NCBI GenBank assembly: GCA_002331385.1 | Contig: DCYB01000011.1 | Span: 62,001-126,000, forward strand | Reading direction: 5' to 3' | DNA from: Comamonadaceae bacterium UBA2121 | GTDB taxonomy: Bacteria; Pseudomonadota; Gammaproteobacteria; Burkholderiales; Burkholderiaceae_C | DNA: 64,000 bases | Shown here: positions 17,112-25,103 of the stretch, in pieces | Layout: every line of letters begins with the position of its first letter | Numbering within the stretch: position 1 is the first letter of the stretch | Notes under the pieces: generated by a model | Databases searched by the model: none | Told to the model about the DNA's origin: nothing | What the model saw: only the letters and a program-made list of their open reading frames with translations | Made by a program: the position numbers and the translations under genes

Positions 17112-17151
17112 CAAGGGCCGCAGGGCGCGGGACGAAGCCCGCGCTGCGGCG

Positions 17152-18159
17152 TCAGTCGAGCTGGAGATTCTGGCTCGTGATCAGCTCGCCCCAGGTCTTC
17201 TGGTCGTCGCGCACGAGTTGGCTGAATTGCTCGGAATCCATGCCACCGGGGCGTCCACCCAGTTCGCGGTAGCGCTGCTGGATTTCGGGCATCTTCAGTA
17301 CAGCGATCAAATTGTCGTTGAGTTTCTTCACCACCTCCGGCGGCGTTTTCGCGGGCAGGAAGAAGCCCATCCAACCCACTTTGTTGAAGTCCTTCATGCC
17401 CAGCTCGGTCATGGTGGGCACATCGGGCAGGTCGGGCTCGCGCGTGGAGCCTGTGACCGCCAGCGGGCGCAGCTTGCCGTCCTTGATGTGGGCGAGCGAG
17501 GCGGTCATGTTGTCGAACATGAATTGCGTTTCGCCACTGACGACGGCCATCGTGCCGGGGGACGAACCACGATAGGGCACGTGCACCACGTCCGTGCCGG
17601 TGCGCTGCTTGAACAGCTCGCCCATCAGGTGCGTGGTCTGCCCCACGCCTGCCGATGAAAACGACAGCTTGCCGGGCTGCTTGCGTGCGGTGTCGATGAG
17701 CTGGTTCAGGCTGGTGACGGGCGACTTCACCGGCACCACAAGCACGTTGGCGAACGAGATCATGTCCGTGAGCGCCACGAAGTCGGACGGCTTGTAGGAG
17801 AGTTTTTTGTAGGCCGTGTAATTGATGGCGTTGGAGCCCGTATTGCCGACCAGCACGGTGTAGCCGTCGGGCTGTGCGCGCGCGACGATGCCACTGCCCA
17901 GTGAACCGCCCGCGCCGGGCTTGTTGTCCACGACCACGGGTTGGCCCAGCCGTTCGGACAGCTTCTGCGCCAGCAGGCGCGCAGGAATGTCGGTCGAGCC
18001 ACCCGCCGCGCCCGGAATGACCAGGGTGATCGGCCTGGTGGGCCAAGAGGCTTCCGCAGACGCCAACGGTGCCATGCTGACCGTGCAGGCGATGAGGGCT
18101 GCCGTCAAAAGGCGGCGTCGACGTGGCGCGTCGCGGCGCGGTGCATTCGCTGGGCTCAT
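17152..18159 (-). CDS. Bug/TctC-family periplasmic substrate-binding protein
   Basis: A 335-residue tripartite tricarboxylate receptor-type protein, preceded by GAGGAG. Arg-rich N-region and hydrophobic signal (about 14-36, ending ASA), then the family hallmark WPTRPITLVIPGAAGGSTDI (about 39-58) and DNKPGAGGSLGS. Bug proteins bind carboxylates through water-mediated contacts in a Venus-flytrap cleft. It is the last gene of a minus-strand run thiolase-SDR-enoyl-CoA hydratase-Bug, so the ligand is probably the acid degraded by that pathway. No TctA/TctB is present. Confidence 0.92.
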   Translation of the reverse strand: MSPANAPRRDAPRRRRLLTAALIACTVSMAPLASAEASWPTRPITLVIPGAAGGSTDIPARLLAQKLSERLGQPVVVDNKPGAGGSLGSGIVARAQPDGYTVLVGNTGSNAINYTAYKKLSYKPSDFVALTDMISFANVLVVPVKSPVTSLNQLIDTARKQPGKLSFSSAGVGQTTHLMGELFKQRTGTDVVHVPYRGSSPGTMAVVSGETQFMFDNMTASLAHIKDGKLRPLAVTGSTREPDLPDVPTMTELGMKDFNKVGWMGFFLPAKTPPEVVKKLNDNLIAVLKMPEIQQRYRELGGRPGGMDSEQFSQLVRDDQKTWGELITSQNLQLD

Positions 18160-18247
18160 GGGTGTCTCCTCGTTGTAGTAGAAAAAAAGGCGGACCGGCC
18201 ATCTGTCCCGATGGCTCGGTCGTGGGTTGCGTGGGTGGCCCGGAGGA

Positions 18248-19024
18248 CTATTGGGCTTTCCAGACCGGCTTGCGCTTTTCAGCGAACGCCGCAGCGCCTT
18301 CGCGGGCGTCCTGTGAGGCGAAGACCGGATTGGTGATCGCGGCCTGACGGTCGAACATTTCCTCGCGACTCCAGTCGACCGACTCGGTCACTACCTGCTT
18401 GCTCGCGACGAGCGACAGCGGCCCGTTGGCGGCAACGGCTTGCGCCAGTTCGATGGCGGCATCGAGCGCCGCGCCGGGTTCGGTCATGCGATTGATGAGG
18501 CCGTTCTGGTGCGCACGTTCGGCGCTCAGCATGTCGCCGGTGAGGATGCATTCCATCGCGATGTGGTAGGGCATGCGGCGGGTCAGGCGCAGCAGACCAC
18601 CGCCTGCGGCGGCCAGCCCGCGCTTCACTTCGGGCAGGCCGAAGCGGGCCTCGCGTGAGGCCACGATCAGATCACAGGCCAGCACCACTTCAAAGCCGCC
18701 CGCCAGCGCATAGCCCTCGACGGCGGCGATGATGGGCTTGCGTGGCGGCTTCATGGTGATGCCGCAGAAACCGCGCCCAGGCAGGGAAGGGCGCTTGCCT
18801 TGCAGGAAGCCTTTGAGGTCCATGCCTGCGCAGAACGTGCCACCCGCGCCGTTGATGATGCCCACGCTCACGTCGGGATTGGCGTCCAGCGCATCGAGCG
18901 CGGCGGCCATGGCCTCGGCCATCTCCAGCGTGACGGCGTTGCGTGCCTCGGGGCGGTTCAGCGTCATGATCTGGATGTTGCCGCGAATTTCAACGAGCAG
19001 CGGTGGGGGTGTCTGTTCGGACAT
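18248..19024 (-). CDS. enoyl-CoA hydratase/isomerase (crotonase) family protein
   Basis: 258 residues. Crotonase oxyanion-hole segments are visible: RPEARNAVTLEMAEAM (about 20-35) and INGAGGTFCAGMDLKGF (about 58-74), and the second loop VEGYALAGGFEVVLACDLIVA (about 101-121) followed by FGLPEVKRGLAAAGGGL. The catalytic Glu expected for hydratases is plausible in the LPEVKRGL segment. It would hydrate a 2-enoyl-CoA in the pathway encoded here. It is 29 bases downstream of the SDR gene. Confidence 0.9.
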   Translation of the reverse strand: MSEQTPPPLLVEIRGNIQIMTLNRPEARNAVTLEMAEAMAAALDALDANPDVSVGIINGAGGTFCAGMDLKGFLQGKRPSLPGRGFCGITMKPPRKPIIAAVEGYALAGGFEVVLACDLIVASREARFGLPEVKRGLAAAGGGLLRLTRRMPYHIAMECILTGDMLSAERAHQNGLINRMTEPGAALDAAIELAQAVAANGPLSLVASKQVVTESVDWSREEMFDRQAAITNPVFASQDAREGAAAFAEKRKPVWKAQ

Positions 19025-19053
19025 GGTGGGAGTCTCCTGAATGGGATGAACGG

Positions 19054-19821
19054 TCAGCGCGGTTGCATGCGAATCGCGCCGTCAAGGCGAATGGTTTCGC
19101 CATTGAGCATCGGATTTTCCAGGATGTGCAGCGCCGTCAGGGCATATTCTTTGGGGCGCCCGAGGCGCGGCGGGTTGGGCACCGACGCGGCCAGCGACTG
19201 GCGGATTTCTTCCGGCAGCTTGGCAAGGATTGGCGTGTCGAACAGGCCCGGCGCGATGGTGCACACGCGGATCATCTTGGTCGCCAGATCGCGTGCGGCC
19301 ACCAGCGTCATGCCGATGATGCCGGCCTTGGCGGAGGCATAGGGAATCTGCCCGATCTGGCCTTCGTAGCCCGCGACGGACGCCGTCAACACGCACACAC
19401 CGCGTTCGCCTTCGATGGGCGCATTTTTCGCCATGGCCGCCGCGGCCAGACGCAGGGTGTTGAATGTGCCGATCAAGTTGATGCGCACGATGTTGGTGTA
19501 TTTTTCCAGCGAGCCGGGGCTGCCGTCTTTTTCCACCAGCCGCACCGGGCCGCCCACGCCAGCGCAGTGGATCAGCGCGCGGAATTCTCCAAACGCCTCG
19601 GCCGCAGCAATCGCTTGCTGCATCTGCGCGCCATCGGCCACGTCGGCCTGGATGAAGCGTAGCTGGCCGTGGTGGCGTTGCTCCATGGCCAGGCCGCGTT
19701 CCTCGTTCAGGTCCACGGCCACCACGTTCAATCCGCGCTCCAGCAAGGCCAGCGCGGTGGCTTCACCCAGTCCGGAGACTCCGCCGGTGACGATGGCGGT
19801 CATTCCCTTTTGCAGTTGCAT
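19054..19821 (-). CDS. SDR-family 3-hydroxyacyl-CoA dehydrogenase (HSD10-like)
   Basis: 255-residue short-chain dehydrogenase. The NAD-binding glycine motif is TGGVSGLGEA (about 11-20), with Asp in VVAVDLNEERG selecting NAD. The catalytic triad is present: Ser in LTASVAGYEGQ, and Tyr/Lys in YASAKAG. The sequence resembles type II 3-hydroxyacyl-CoA dehydrogenase (HSD17B10), known to oxidise 2-methyl-3-hydroxyacyl-CoA. Lying between thiolase and hydratase genes, it should supply the third beta-oxidation step. Confidence 0.87.
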   Translation of the reverse strand: MQLQKGMTAIVTGGVSGLGEATALALLERGLNVVAVDLNEERGLAMEQRHHGQLRFIQADVADGAQMQQAIAAAEAFGEFRALIHCAGVGGPVRLVEKDGSPGSLEKYTNIVRINLIGTFNTLRLAAAAMAKNAPIEGERGVCVLTASVAGYEGQIGQIPYASAKAGIIGMTLVAARDLATKMIRVCTIAPGLFDTPILAKLPEEIRQSLAASVPNPPRLGRPKEYALTALHILENPMLNGETIRLDGAIRMQPR

Positions 19822-19857
19822 GTTGTTCCTTCTGGTCTGAGGTGCGGCGCGACGTCG

Positions 19858-21036
19858 TCACAGCCGTTCGATGATGGTGGCGTTGGCCATGCCGCCCGCT
19901 TCGCACATGGATTGCAGCCCATAGCGCTGGCCGCTGTCTTCCAGCGCGTGCAGCATGGTGGTCATCAGGCGCACGCCGGAGGCGCCCAGCGGATGGCCCA
20001 GCGCGATGGCGCCACCGCGCGGGTTGAGGCGCTCGCCGTCGGCCCGGAGTTCCTTCTGCCATGCGAGCGGCACCGAGGCGAAGGCTTCGTTGATCTCGTA
20101 GTGGTCGATCTGATCGAGGCGCATGCCCGCCTTGGCCAGCACGCGCTGCGTGGCGGGGATGGGCGCGGTCAGCATCATCAGCGGATCGTCTCCCACCACG
20201 TCGAACGCGACAAAGCGCGCCCGCGGACGCAGGCCGAGCTGCTGGGCGCGGCGCTCACTCATGATCAGCATGGCGCTGGCGCCGTCCGTCATTTGCGAGG
20301 CGTTGCCCGCCGTGGTGCTCCAGCGGATCTCGGGAAAGCGCGTGGACAGCGCCTCGCTCTCGAACACGGGTTTGAGTCCGGCCAGCTTCTCTGGCGTGGT
20401 GCTGGCGCGGATGGTTTCGTCTGCCGTCACGCTGCCATCGGGGGTGCGGATGGGGACGATCTCGCGTGCGAAGCCACCCTGACCTTGCGCCGCGTGTGCG
20501 CGCTGATGCGAGCGGGCGGCGTATGCGTCCAGCGCATCGCGCGTGATGTCCCAGCGCGCAGCCACCAGATCGGCGGAAACGCCCTGGCCCACCAGACCCG
20601 GCGCAAAGCGCTCATCAAACCGGGCCCCCGTGATGCTCTGGCCCATGCGCGAGCTGCCCATGGGAACGCGGCTCATGGATTCCACACCGCAGGCGATCAC
20701 CACGTCCTGCATGCCGGACAGGATGGCCTGGGCCGCGAAATGCACCGCTTGCTGGCTCGATCCACATTTGCGGTCGATGGTGGTCGACGGCACATGCGTG
20801 GGCAGCCCCGCCGCCAGCCACGCCATGCGACCGGGCGTGCCCGCCTGCTCGCCAGATTGGCTCACGCAGCCGCAGATCACGTCGTCCACGCTGGCGGGGT
20901 CGATGCCCGTGCGCTGAATGAGTTGCTCCAGCACCTGCGACAGCAAATCCACAGGATGCACCTGAGCCAGTGCTCCGTCCGGTTTGGCGCGCCCCATGGG
21001 GCTGCGCACGGCTTCAATAATGACAGGGTGATTCAT
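19858..21036 (-). CDS. acetyl-CoA acyltransferase (thiolase)
   Basis: 392-residue degradative thiolase. The nucleophilic Cys is residue 91 (TIDRKCGSSQQA), the GGAIALGHPLGASG block is near 341-354 and the acid/base Cys is in MCEAGGMANATI near 377-388. It performs the thiolytic step releasing acetyl- or propionyl-CoA. First gene of the minus-strand unit; its start codon is only a few bases from an AATGAGACT/AGTTTCATT palindrome, so the candidate IclR site could block initiation. No strong Shine-Dalgarno is visible. Confidence 0.93.
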   Translation of the reverse strand: MNHPVIIEAVRSPMGRAKPDGALAQVHPVDLLSQVLEQLIQRTGIDPASVDDVICGCVSQSGEQAGTPGRMAWLAAGLPTHVPSTTIDRKCGSSQQAVHFAAQAILSGMQDVVIACGVESMSRVPMGSSRMGQSITGARFDERFAPGLVGQGVSADLVAARWDITRDALDAYAARSHQRAHAAQGQGGFAREIVPIRTPDGSVTADETIRASTTPEKLAGLKPVFESEALSTRFPEIRWSTTAGNASQMTDGASAMLIMSERRAQQLGLRPRARFVAFDVVGDDPLMMLTAPIPATQRVLAKAGMRLDQIDHYEINEAFASVPLAWQKELRADGERLNPRGGAIALGHPLGASGVRLMTTMLHALEDSGQRYGLQSMCEAGGMANATIIERL

Positions 21037-21040
21037 TTTT

Positions 21041-21079
21041 AATGAGACTGAAGTTTCATTAATAAAATAATAAGTCTCA
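21041..21079. promoter_or_regulatory. candidate IclR operator cluster in the divergent promoter
   Basis: AATGAGACT and AGTTTCATT (21041-21060) form a palindrome with one mismatch. TGAGACT (21043-21049) also pairs as an inverted repeat with AGTCTCA (21073-21079). The motif matches the perfect TGAGAC...GTCTCA palindrome before the IclR gene. The region separates thiolase (minus) from the acyl-CoA ligase (plus) and is clearly AT-rich compared with its surroundings. Confidence 0.55.
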
Positions 21080-21156
21080 AAATATACGGATCCATCAGTG
21101 ATAACCCAGCCTTAATCAACGGCGTATGCGAAGTATGTTGTGACGTAGAACAATGA

Positions 21157-21178
21157 AATTGAGACGGTTGGATCAATT
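21157..21178. promoter_or_regulatory. second candidate operator before the acyl-CoA ligase
   Basis: AATTGA and TCAATT arms flank a central GAC-rich segment; it contains ATTGAGAC (21158-21165), the same half-site as at 15105 and 13010. It lies 48-69 bases upstream of the ligase start codon. Confidence 0.45.
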
Positions 21179-21225
21179 TAATGGGCTGCGTCATGCATGC
21201 GGGCTGACAACCATGGAGACAAGAG

Positions 21226-22818
21226 ATGCACAACTTTCTGAGCTGGGCCAGCAGCCAGCCCGAGCGGGTCGTCCTGACGCAGGCCGAAACCGGTGAAGGA
21301 CACACTGCGGGCAAGATCGCGCGCCGCGTGCGGCAGCTCGCGCAGTGGCTTGCAGGACAGGGGCTCCAAGCCGAAGACACGATTGCCGTCGTGCTGGAAA
21401 ACCGCGTCGAGATCGTCGAGCTGGTGCTGGGCGCGCGCGAGGCGGGGCTGTATGCCGCGGTCATCAGCACGCACTTGACGCCAGCGGAGGTGCGCTACAT
21501 CGTCGAGGACAGCGGCGCGCGCATGGTGCTGGTGTCGGCACGCACCTGGCCGCTGGCGCAAGAGGCGTGTGCTGCGCTGGCTCTGCCGTGCTTCAGCGTG
21601 GATGCCGATGTGCAGGGGGCCCCGTTCCTGGAGACTGCTTTGCAGCTCGCAGCAGGGCAGCCGCCGGTGGATCTGAGCCGCCGCCCGCTGGGGCGCGATC
21701 TGCTCTATTCGTCGGGTACGACCGGGCGGCCCAAGGGCATTCGCAAACCGCTGTTCGGCGCGGAGTACCGCGACCGCATCGATCCGGAAGTGGCCATGAT
21801 GCAGCGGATCATGCAGTTCGACGAACACATGGTCTATCTCTCGCCCGCGCCGCTCTACCATGCTGCGCCGCTGCGCTACACCGTGCGTGCGCTGGACAGT
21901 GGCGGCTCTGCCGTGATCATGCGCGGCTTCGACGCGGAGCAGTCGTTGGCATGGATCGAGCGCTACGGCGTCACCCACAGCCAGTGGGTGCCCACGATGC
22001 TGACCCGCATGCTCAAGCTGCCCGAGGCCACGCGCCAGCGCTATGACCTTGGCACGCACAAGATCGCGATCCACGCTGCGGCGCCATGTCCGGTGCCGCT
22101 CAAGCAGGCCATGCTGGATTGGTGGGGCGACATCCTGCTGGAGTACTACGCGGGCTCCGAAGGCTGCGGCACCACGCTCATCACCTCCGGAGAATGGCGC
22201 CGCAAACCCGGCTCCGTAGGGCGCGCCATCACGGGCGTGCTGCACATCGTCGATGACGACGGGCAGGAAGTGGCTCCGGGCAACATCGGCCGCATCTATT
22301 TCGAGAATGGTGGCCGCTTCGTCTATCTGAACGATGAAGCCAAAACGCGCGAGGCGATGGACGCGCGCGGCTGGGCCACCTACGGCGATATCGGCTATGT
22401 GGATGAGGACGGCTATCTGTTCCTGAGCGACCGGCGCGCCGACCTGATCCTGTCCGGCGGCGTGAACGTCTATCCACAAGAGATCGAAAACGCTTTGCAA
22501 GCACATCCCGCCGTGGAAGAGGTGGCCGTGGTGGGCGCGCCGCACGAAGACTTTGGCGAGCAGCCCGTGGCCGTGGTGGTGCTCAAGCCGGGAGCGCAGC
22601 CGGACGCCGATCTGGCACGCGCCATTCTGGCCAGTGCAGCACCGCAACTGAGCCGCGTGAAGTGGCCGCAGCGCATGGTGTTCGAGAGCCGACTGCCACG
22701 GCTGGAGACGGGCAAGTTGCTGCGCCGTGTGCTCAAGGAACGCTTTCGCACTGAGCCGCTTGCGGGGTACGACCTGCGCGCGCCGGCGTCCTCTGGCGCA
22801 GGTTCGGGCAGTGCTTAA
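21226..22818 (+). CDS. AMP-forming acyl-CoA synthetase
   Basis: 530-residue ANL-superfamily ligase that activates a free carboxylic acid to its CoA thioester via an acyl-adenylate. The phosphate loop YSSGTTGRPKG is at 161-171, the adenine motif YYAGSEG at about 306-312, and the A8 hinge region GDIGYVDEDGYLFLSDR near 387-403. Typical A10 lysine context ETGKLLRR is near the C-terminus. It heads the plus-strand unit ligase-dehydrogenase-Bug and is divergent from the thiolase. The chain-length specificity cannot be read from the sequence. Confidence 0.92.
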   Translation: MHNFLSWASSQPERVVLTQAETGEGHTAGKIARRVRQLAQWLAGQGLQAEDTIAVVLENRVEIVELVLGAREAGLYAAVISTHLTPAEVRYIVEDSGARMVLVSARTWPLAQEACAALALPCFSVDADVQGAPFLETALQLAAGQPPVDLSRRPLGRDLLYSSGTTGRPKGIRKPLFGAEYRDRIDPEVAMMQRIMQFDEHMVYLSPAPLYHAAPLRYTVRALDSGGSAVIMRGFDAEQSLAWIERYGVTHSQWVPTMLTRMLKLPEATRQRYDLGTHKIAIHAAAPCPVPLKQAMLDWWGDILLEYYAGSEGCGTTLITSGEWRRKPGSVGRAITGVLHIVDDDGQEVAPGNIGRIYFENGGRFVYLNDEAKTREAMDARGWATYGDIGYVDEDGYLFLSDRRADLILSGGVNVYPQEIENALQAHPAVEEVAVVGAPHEDFGEQPVAVVVLKPGAQPDADLARAILASAAPQLSRVKWPQRMVFESRLPRLETGKLLRRVLKERFRTEPLAGYDLRAPASSGAGSGSA

Positions 22819-22873
22819 CCGTTCCGTTCATGTTTCCTTTATTCCATCCCACATTCCGCCAGCGAGGTAAGTC

Positions 22874-24016
22874 ATGCAGGATCTGATTCAACGTACCGTT
22901 TTCCGGGAAGACCACGAACTGTTCCGCGACACGGCGCGGCGCTTTTTCGACAAGGAAGTCGTGCCGTTTCACGCGCAGTGGGAGCGTGACGGCATCGTGC
23001 CCAAGGATGTGTGGCGCAAGGCCGGAAGCGAAGGCCTGCTCAACCCCATGCTGCCCGAGCCCTACGGCGGTGGCGGCGACTTCGGCCATGCCGCCGTGCT
23101 GCTCGAAGAAATCGCACGCACCGGCGCAAGCGGGCTGGGCTTTCCGCTGCACTCGGACATCGTCGCGCCCTACATCCATGCCTACGGCAATACGGCGCAA
23201 AAGGACCGCTGGCTTCCGGGCATGGCCTCGGGGGACGTGATTGGTGCCATCGCCATGACCGAGCCGGGCGCAGGCAGCGACCTCAAGTCGGTGCGCACGT
23301 CGGCGCGGCGCGAAGGTGACCACTACGTCATCAACGGTGCCAAGACCTTCATCACCAATGGCATCAACTCCGGGCTGGTCATTGTGGTGGTGAAAACCGC
23401 GCCGGAGATGGGCGCCAAGGGCGTCTCCCTGATCGTGGTGGAGGACGGCACGCCCGGCTTCAGCAAAGGCCGCAAGCTGGAGAAGATCGGCCTCATGGCG
23501 CAGGACACGTCCGAGCTGTTCTTCGACGACGTGAAGGTGCCCGTGGAGAACCTGCTGGGCGAAGAAAACATGGGCTTCAAATACCTCATGCACGAGCTCG
23601 CGCAGGAGCGGCTGGTCGTGGCCGTGCGCGCAGCCGCTTCGGTGGAAGCGTTCCTGCAGAAAACCATCGACTACACACGCGAGCGCAAGGCGTTTGGACA
23701 TCCGGTGTTCGACTTCCAGAACACGCGCTTCAAGCTCGCGGAAGCCAAATCGCGCGCCACCATGCTGCGCGTGTTCACCGACGATTGCATCGCCCTGCAC
23801 ATGCAGCGCCAGCTCACGCCGGAGCGGGCCGCCATGGTCAAGCTGAACGCGACCGCGCTGCAAAACCAGTTGCTCGACGAGTTCCTGCAACTGCATGGCG
23901 GCTACGGCTACATGACGGAATACCAGATCGGGCGTGCGTGGACGGATGCACGTATCGGCCGCATCTATGGCGGCAGCGACGAGATCATGAAGGAGATCAT
24001 CGCCCGTACCCTGTAA
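22874..24016 (+). CDS. acyl-CoA dehydrogenase (long-chain/isovaleryl type)
   Basis: 380-residue FAD flavoenzyme introducing the 2,3 double bond. Signatures: AMTEPGAGSDLKSVRT (about 130-145), FITNGINSGLVIVV, and the C-terminal IYGGSDEIMKEIIART. The catalytic Glu is probably that in ELAQERLVV (about 243), the position used by LCAD and isovaleryl-CoA dehydrogenase rather than the C-terminal site of short-chain enzymes. That subtype accepts branched or long acyl-CoAs, fitting the racemase and HSD10-like genes nearby. Confidence 0.92.
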   Translation: MQDLIQRTVFREDHELFRDTARRFFDKEVVPFHAQWERDGIVPKDVWRKAGSEGLLNPMLPEPYGGGGDFGHAAVLLEEIARTGASGLGFPLHSDIVAPYIHAYGNTAQKDRWLPGMASGDVIGAIAMTEPGAGSDLKSVRTSARREGDHYVINGAKTFITNGINSGLVIVVVKTAPEMGAKGVSLIVVEDGTPGFSKGRKLEKIGLMAQDTSELFFDDVKVPVENLLGEENMGFKYLMHELAQERLVVAVRAAASVEAFLQKTIDYTRERKAFGHPVFDFQNTRFKLAEAKSRATMLRVFTDDCIALHMQRQLTPERAAMVKLNATALQNQLLDEFLQLHGGYGYMTEYQIGRAWTDARIGRIYGGSDEIMKEIIARTL

Positions 24017-24076
24017 CGCCCACGCGCCGTCGCCATCCACGTTTCCCGTCCCATGTCCATCCAGGAGAGCACCATC

Positions 24077-25066
24077 ATGCAACGCTATCGTCGTCAGTCC
24101 GTGCTTCGCATTCTCGCCACCGCCGCCATCGCTGCCGTGGGCCTCGGCCCTTCGCTGGCCATGGCCAGCGACCCGTACCCGAATCGGCCGATCCGGCTGG
24201 TCGTGCCCTATCCGGCGGGTGGGGGCACGGACATCATCGGGCGGCTCGTCGGCGCGCAACTCAGCCAGCGGCTGGGGCAGAGCGTCATCGTCGACAACAA
24301 GCCCGGAGCCAGTGGCATGCTGGGCAATGACATCGTGGCCAAGGCGCCGGGAGATGGCTACACCGTGCTGCTGGGCATCACCGCGCTGGTGCAGATTCCG
24401 TCGCTGTACCAGCGCGTGCCCTACAAGCTCAGCGACCTCACGCCGGTGTCACAAACGGCCAAGTCCGCCGATCTGATCATGGTGCCGCGCAGCTCGGGCA
24501 TCACCACGCTGCAGGACTTCGTGGCGCAGGCCAAGGCGCAGCCCGCCAAGTTCAACTTTGGTTCATATGGCAACGCGACCTCGTCGCACCTGAACGGCGA
24601 GCAGTTCAAAATGAAGGCGGGGCTGGACATCACGCATGTGCCGTATCAGGGCTCTGGCCCGGAAATGACCGCGCTGCTGGGCGGCCAACTCGCCAGCGCG
24701 TTCGTGGATGCGACGGGCGCCTACCCGCACATCCGCTCCGAGCGCATCAATATCCTGGCCATCACCGGGCAGCAGCGCCACCCCGCGTTGCCTGATGTGA
24801 AGACGATGAGCGAACTGGGTTACTCCGGCTTCGAGGCCAATGGCTGGTTCGGCTTTTTCCTGCCATCAAGCACCCCCAAACCCATCGTGGACCGGCTTGG
24901 CAGCGAACTGGCCGCCATCATCAAGCAACCGGACGTGCAACGCCGGTTGTTGGAGATGGGGCTGATCCCCGTTGGCTCCACGCCCGAGGAATTCCGCGCC
25001 GTGCTCGAGCGCGACGCCGCGCACTGGAAGGCGATCGTGGACGCAGCGCACATCAGCGTGAACTGA
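24077..25066 (+). CDS. Bug/TctC-family periplasmic substrate-binding protein
   Basis: 329 residues from ATG 24077, preferred over ATG 24053 because CAGGAGAG sits just before it. Signal peptide (about 1-29, ending AMA-S), then YPNRPIRLVVPYPAGGGTDI and VDNKPGASGMLGND typical of Bug receptors. It is the third gene of the ligase-dehydrogenase unit and, with the receptor at 18159, gives this catabolic island two receptors and no transporter membrane subunits. Confidence 0.93.
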   Translation: MQRYRRQSVLRILATAAIAAVGLGPSLAMASDPYPNRPIRLVVPYPAGGGTDIIGRLVGAQLSQRLGQSVIVDNKPGASGMLGNDIVAKAPGDGYTVLLGITALVQIPSLYQRVPYKLSDLTPVSQTAKSADLIMVPRSSGITTLQDFVAQAKAQPAKFNFGSYGNATSSHLNGEQFKMKAGLDITHVPYQGSGPEMTALLGGQLASAFVDATGAYPHIRSERINILAITGQQRHPALPDVKTMSELGYSGFEANGWFGFFLPSSTPKPIVDRLGSELAAIIKQPDVQRRLLEMGLIPVGSTPEEFRAVLERDAAHWKAIVDAAHISVN

Positions 25067-25103
25067 GGGCGCGCCACGATTCGGAGCTCCCGCAGCGCCG
25101 ACA

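Noticed and set aside
22733..24259. 508-codon minus-strand open frame opposite the acyl-CoA dehydrogenase
   Set aside because: Antisense shadow; the dehydrogenase is clearly real.
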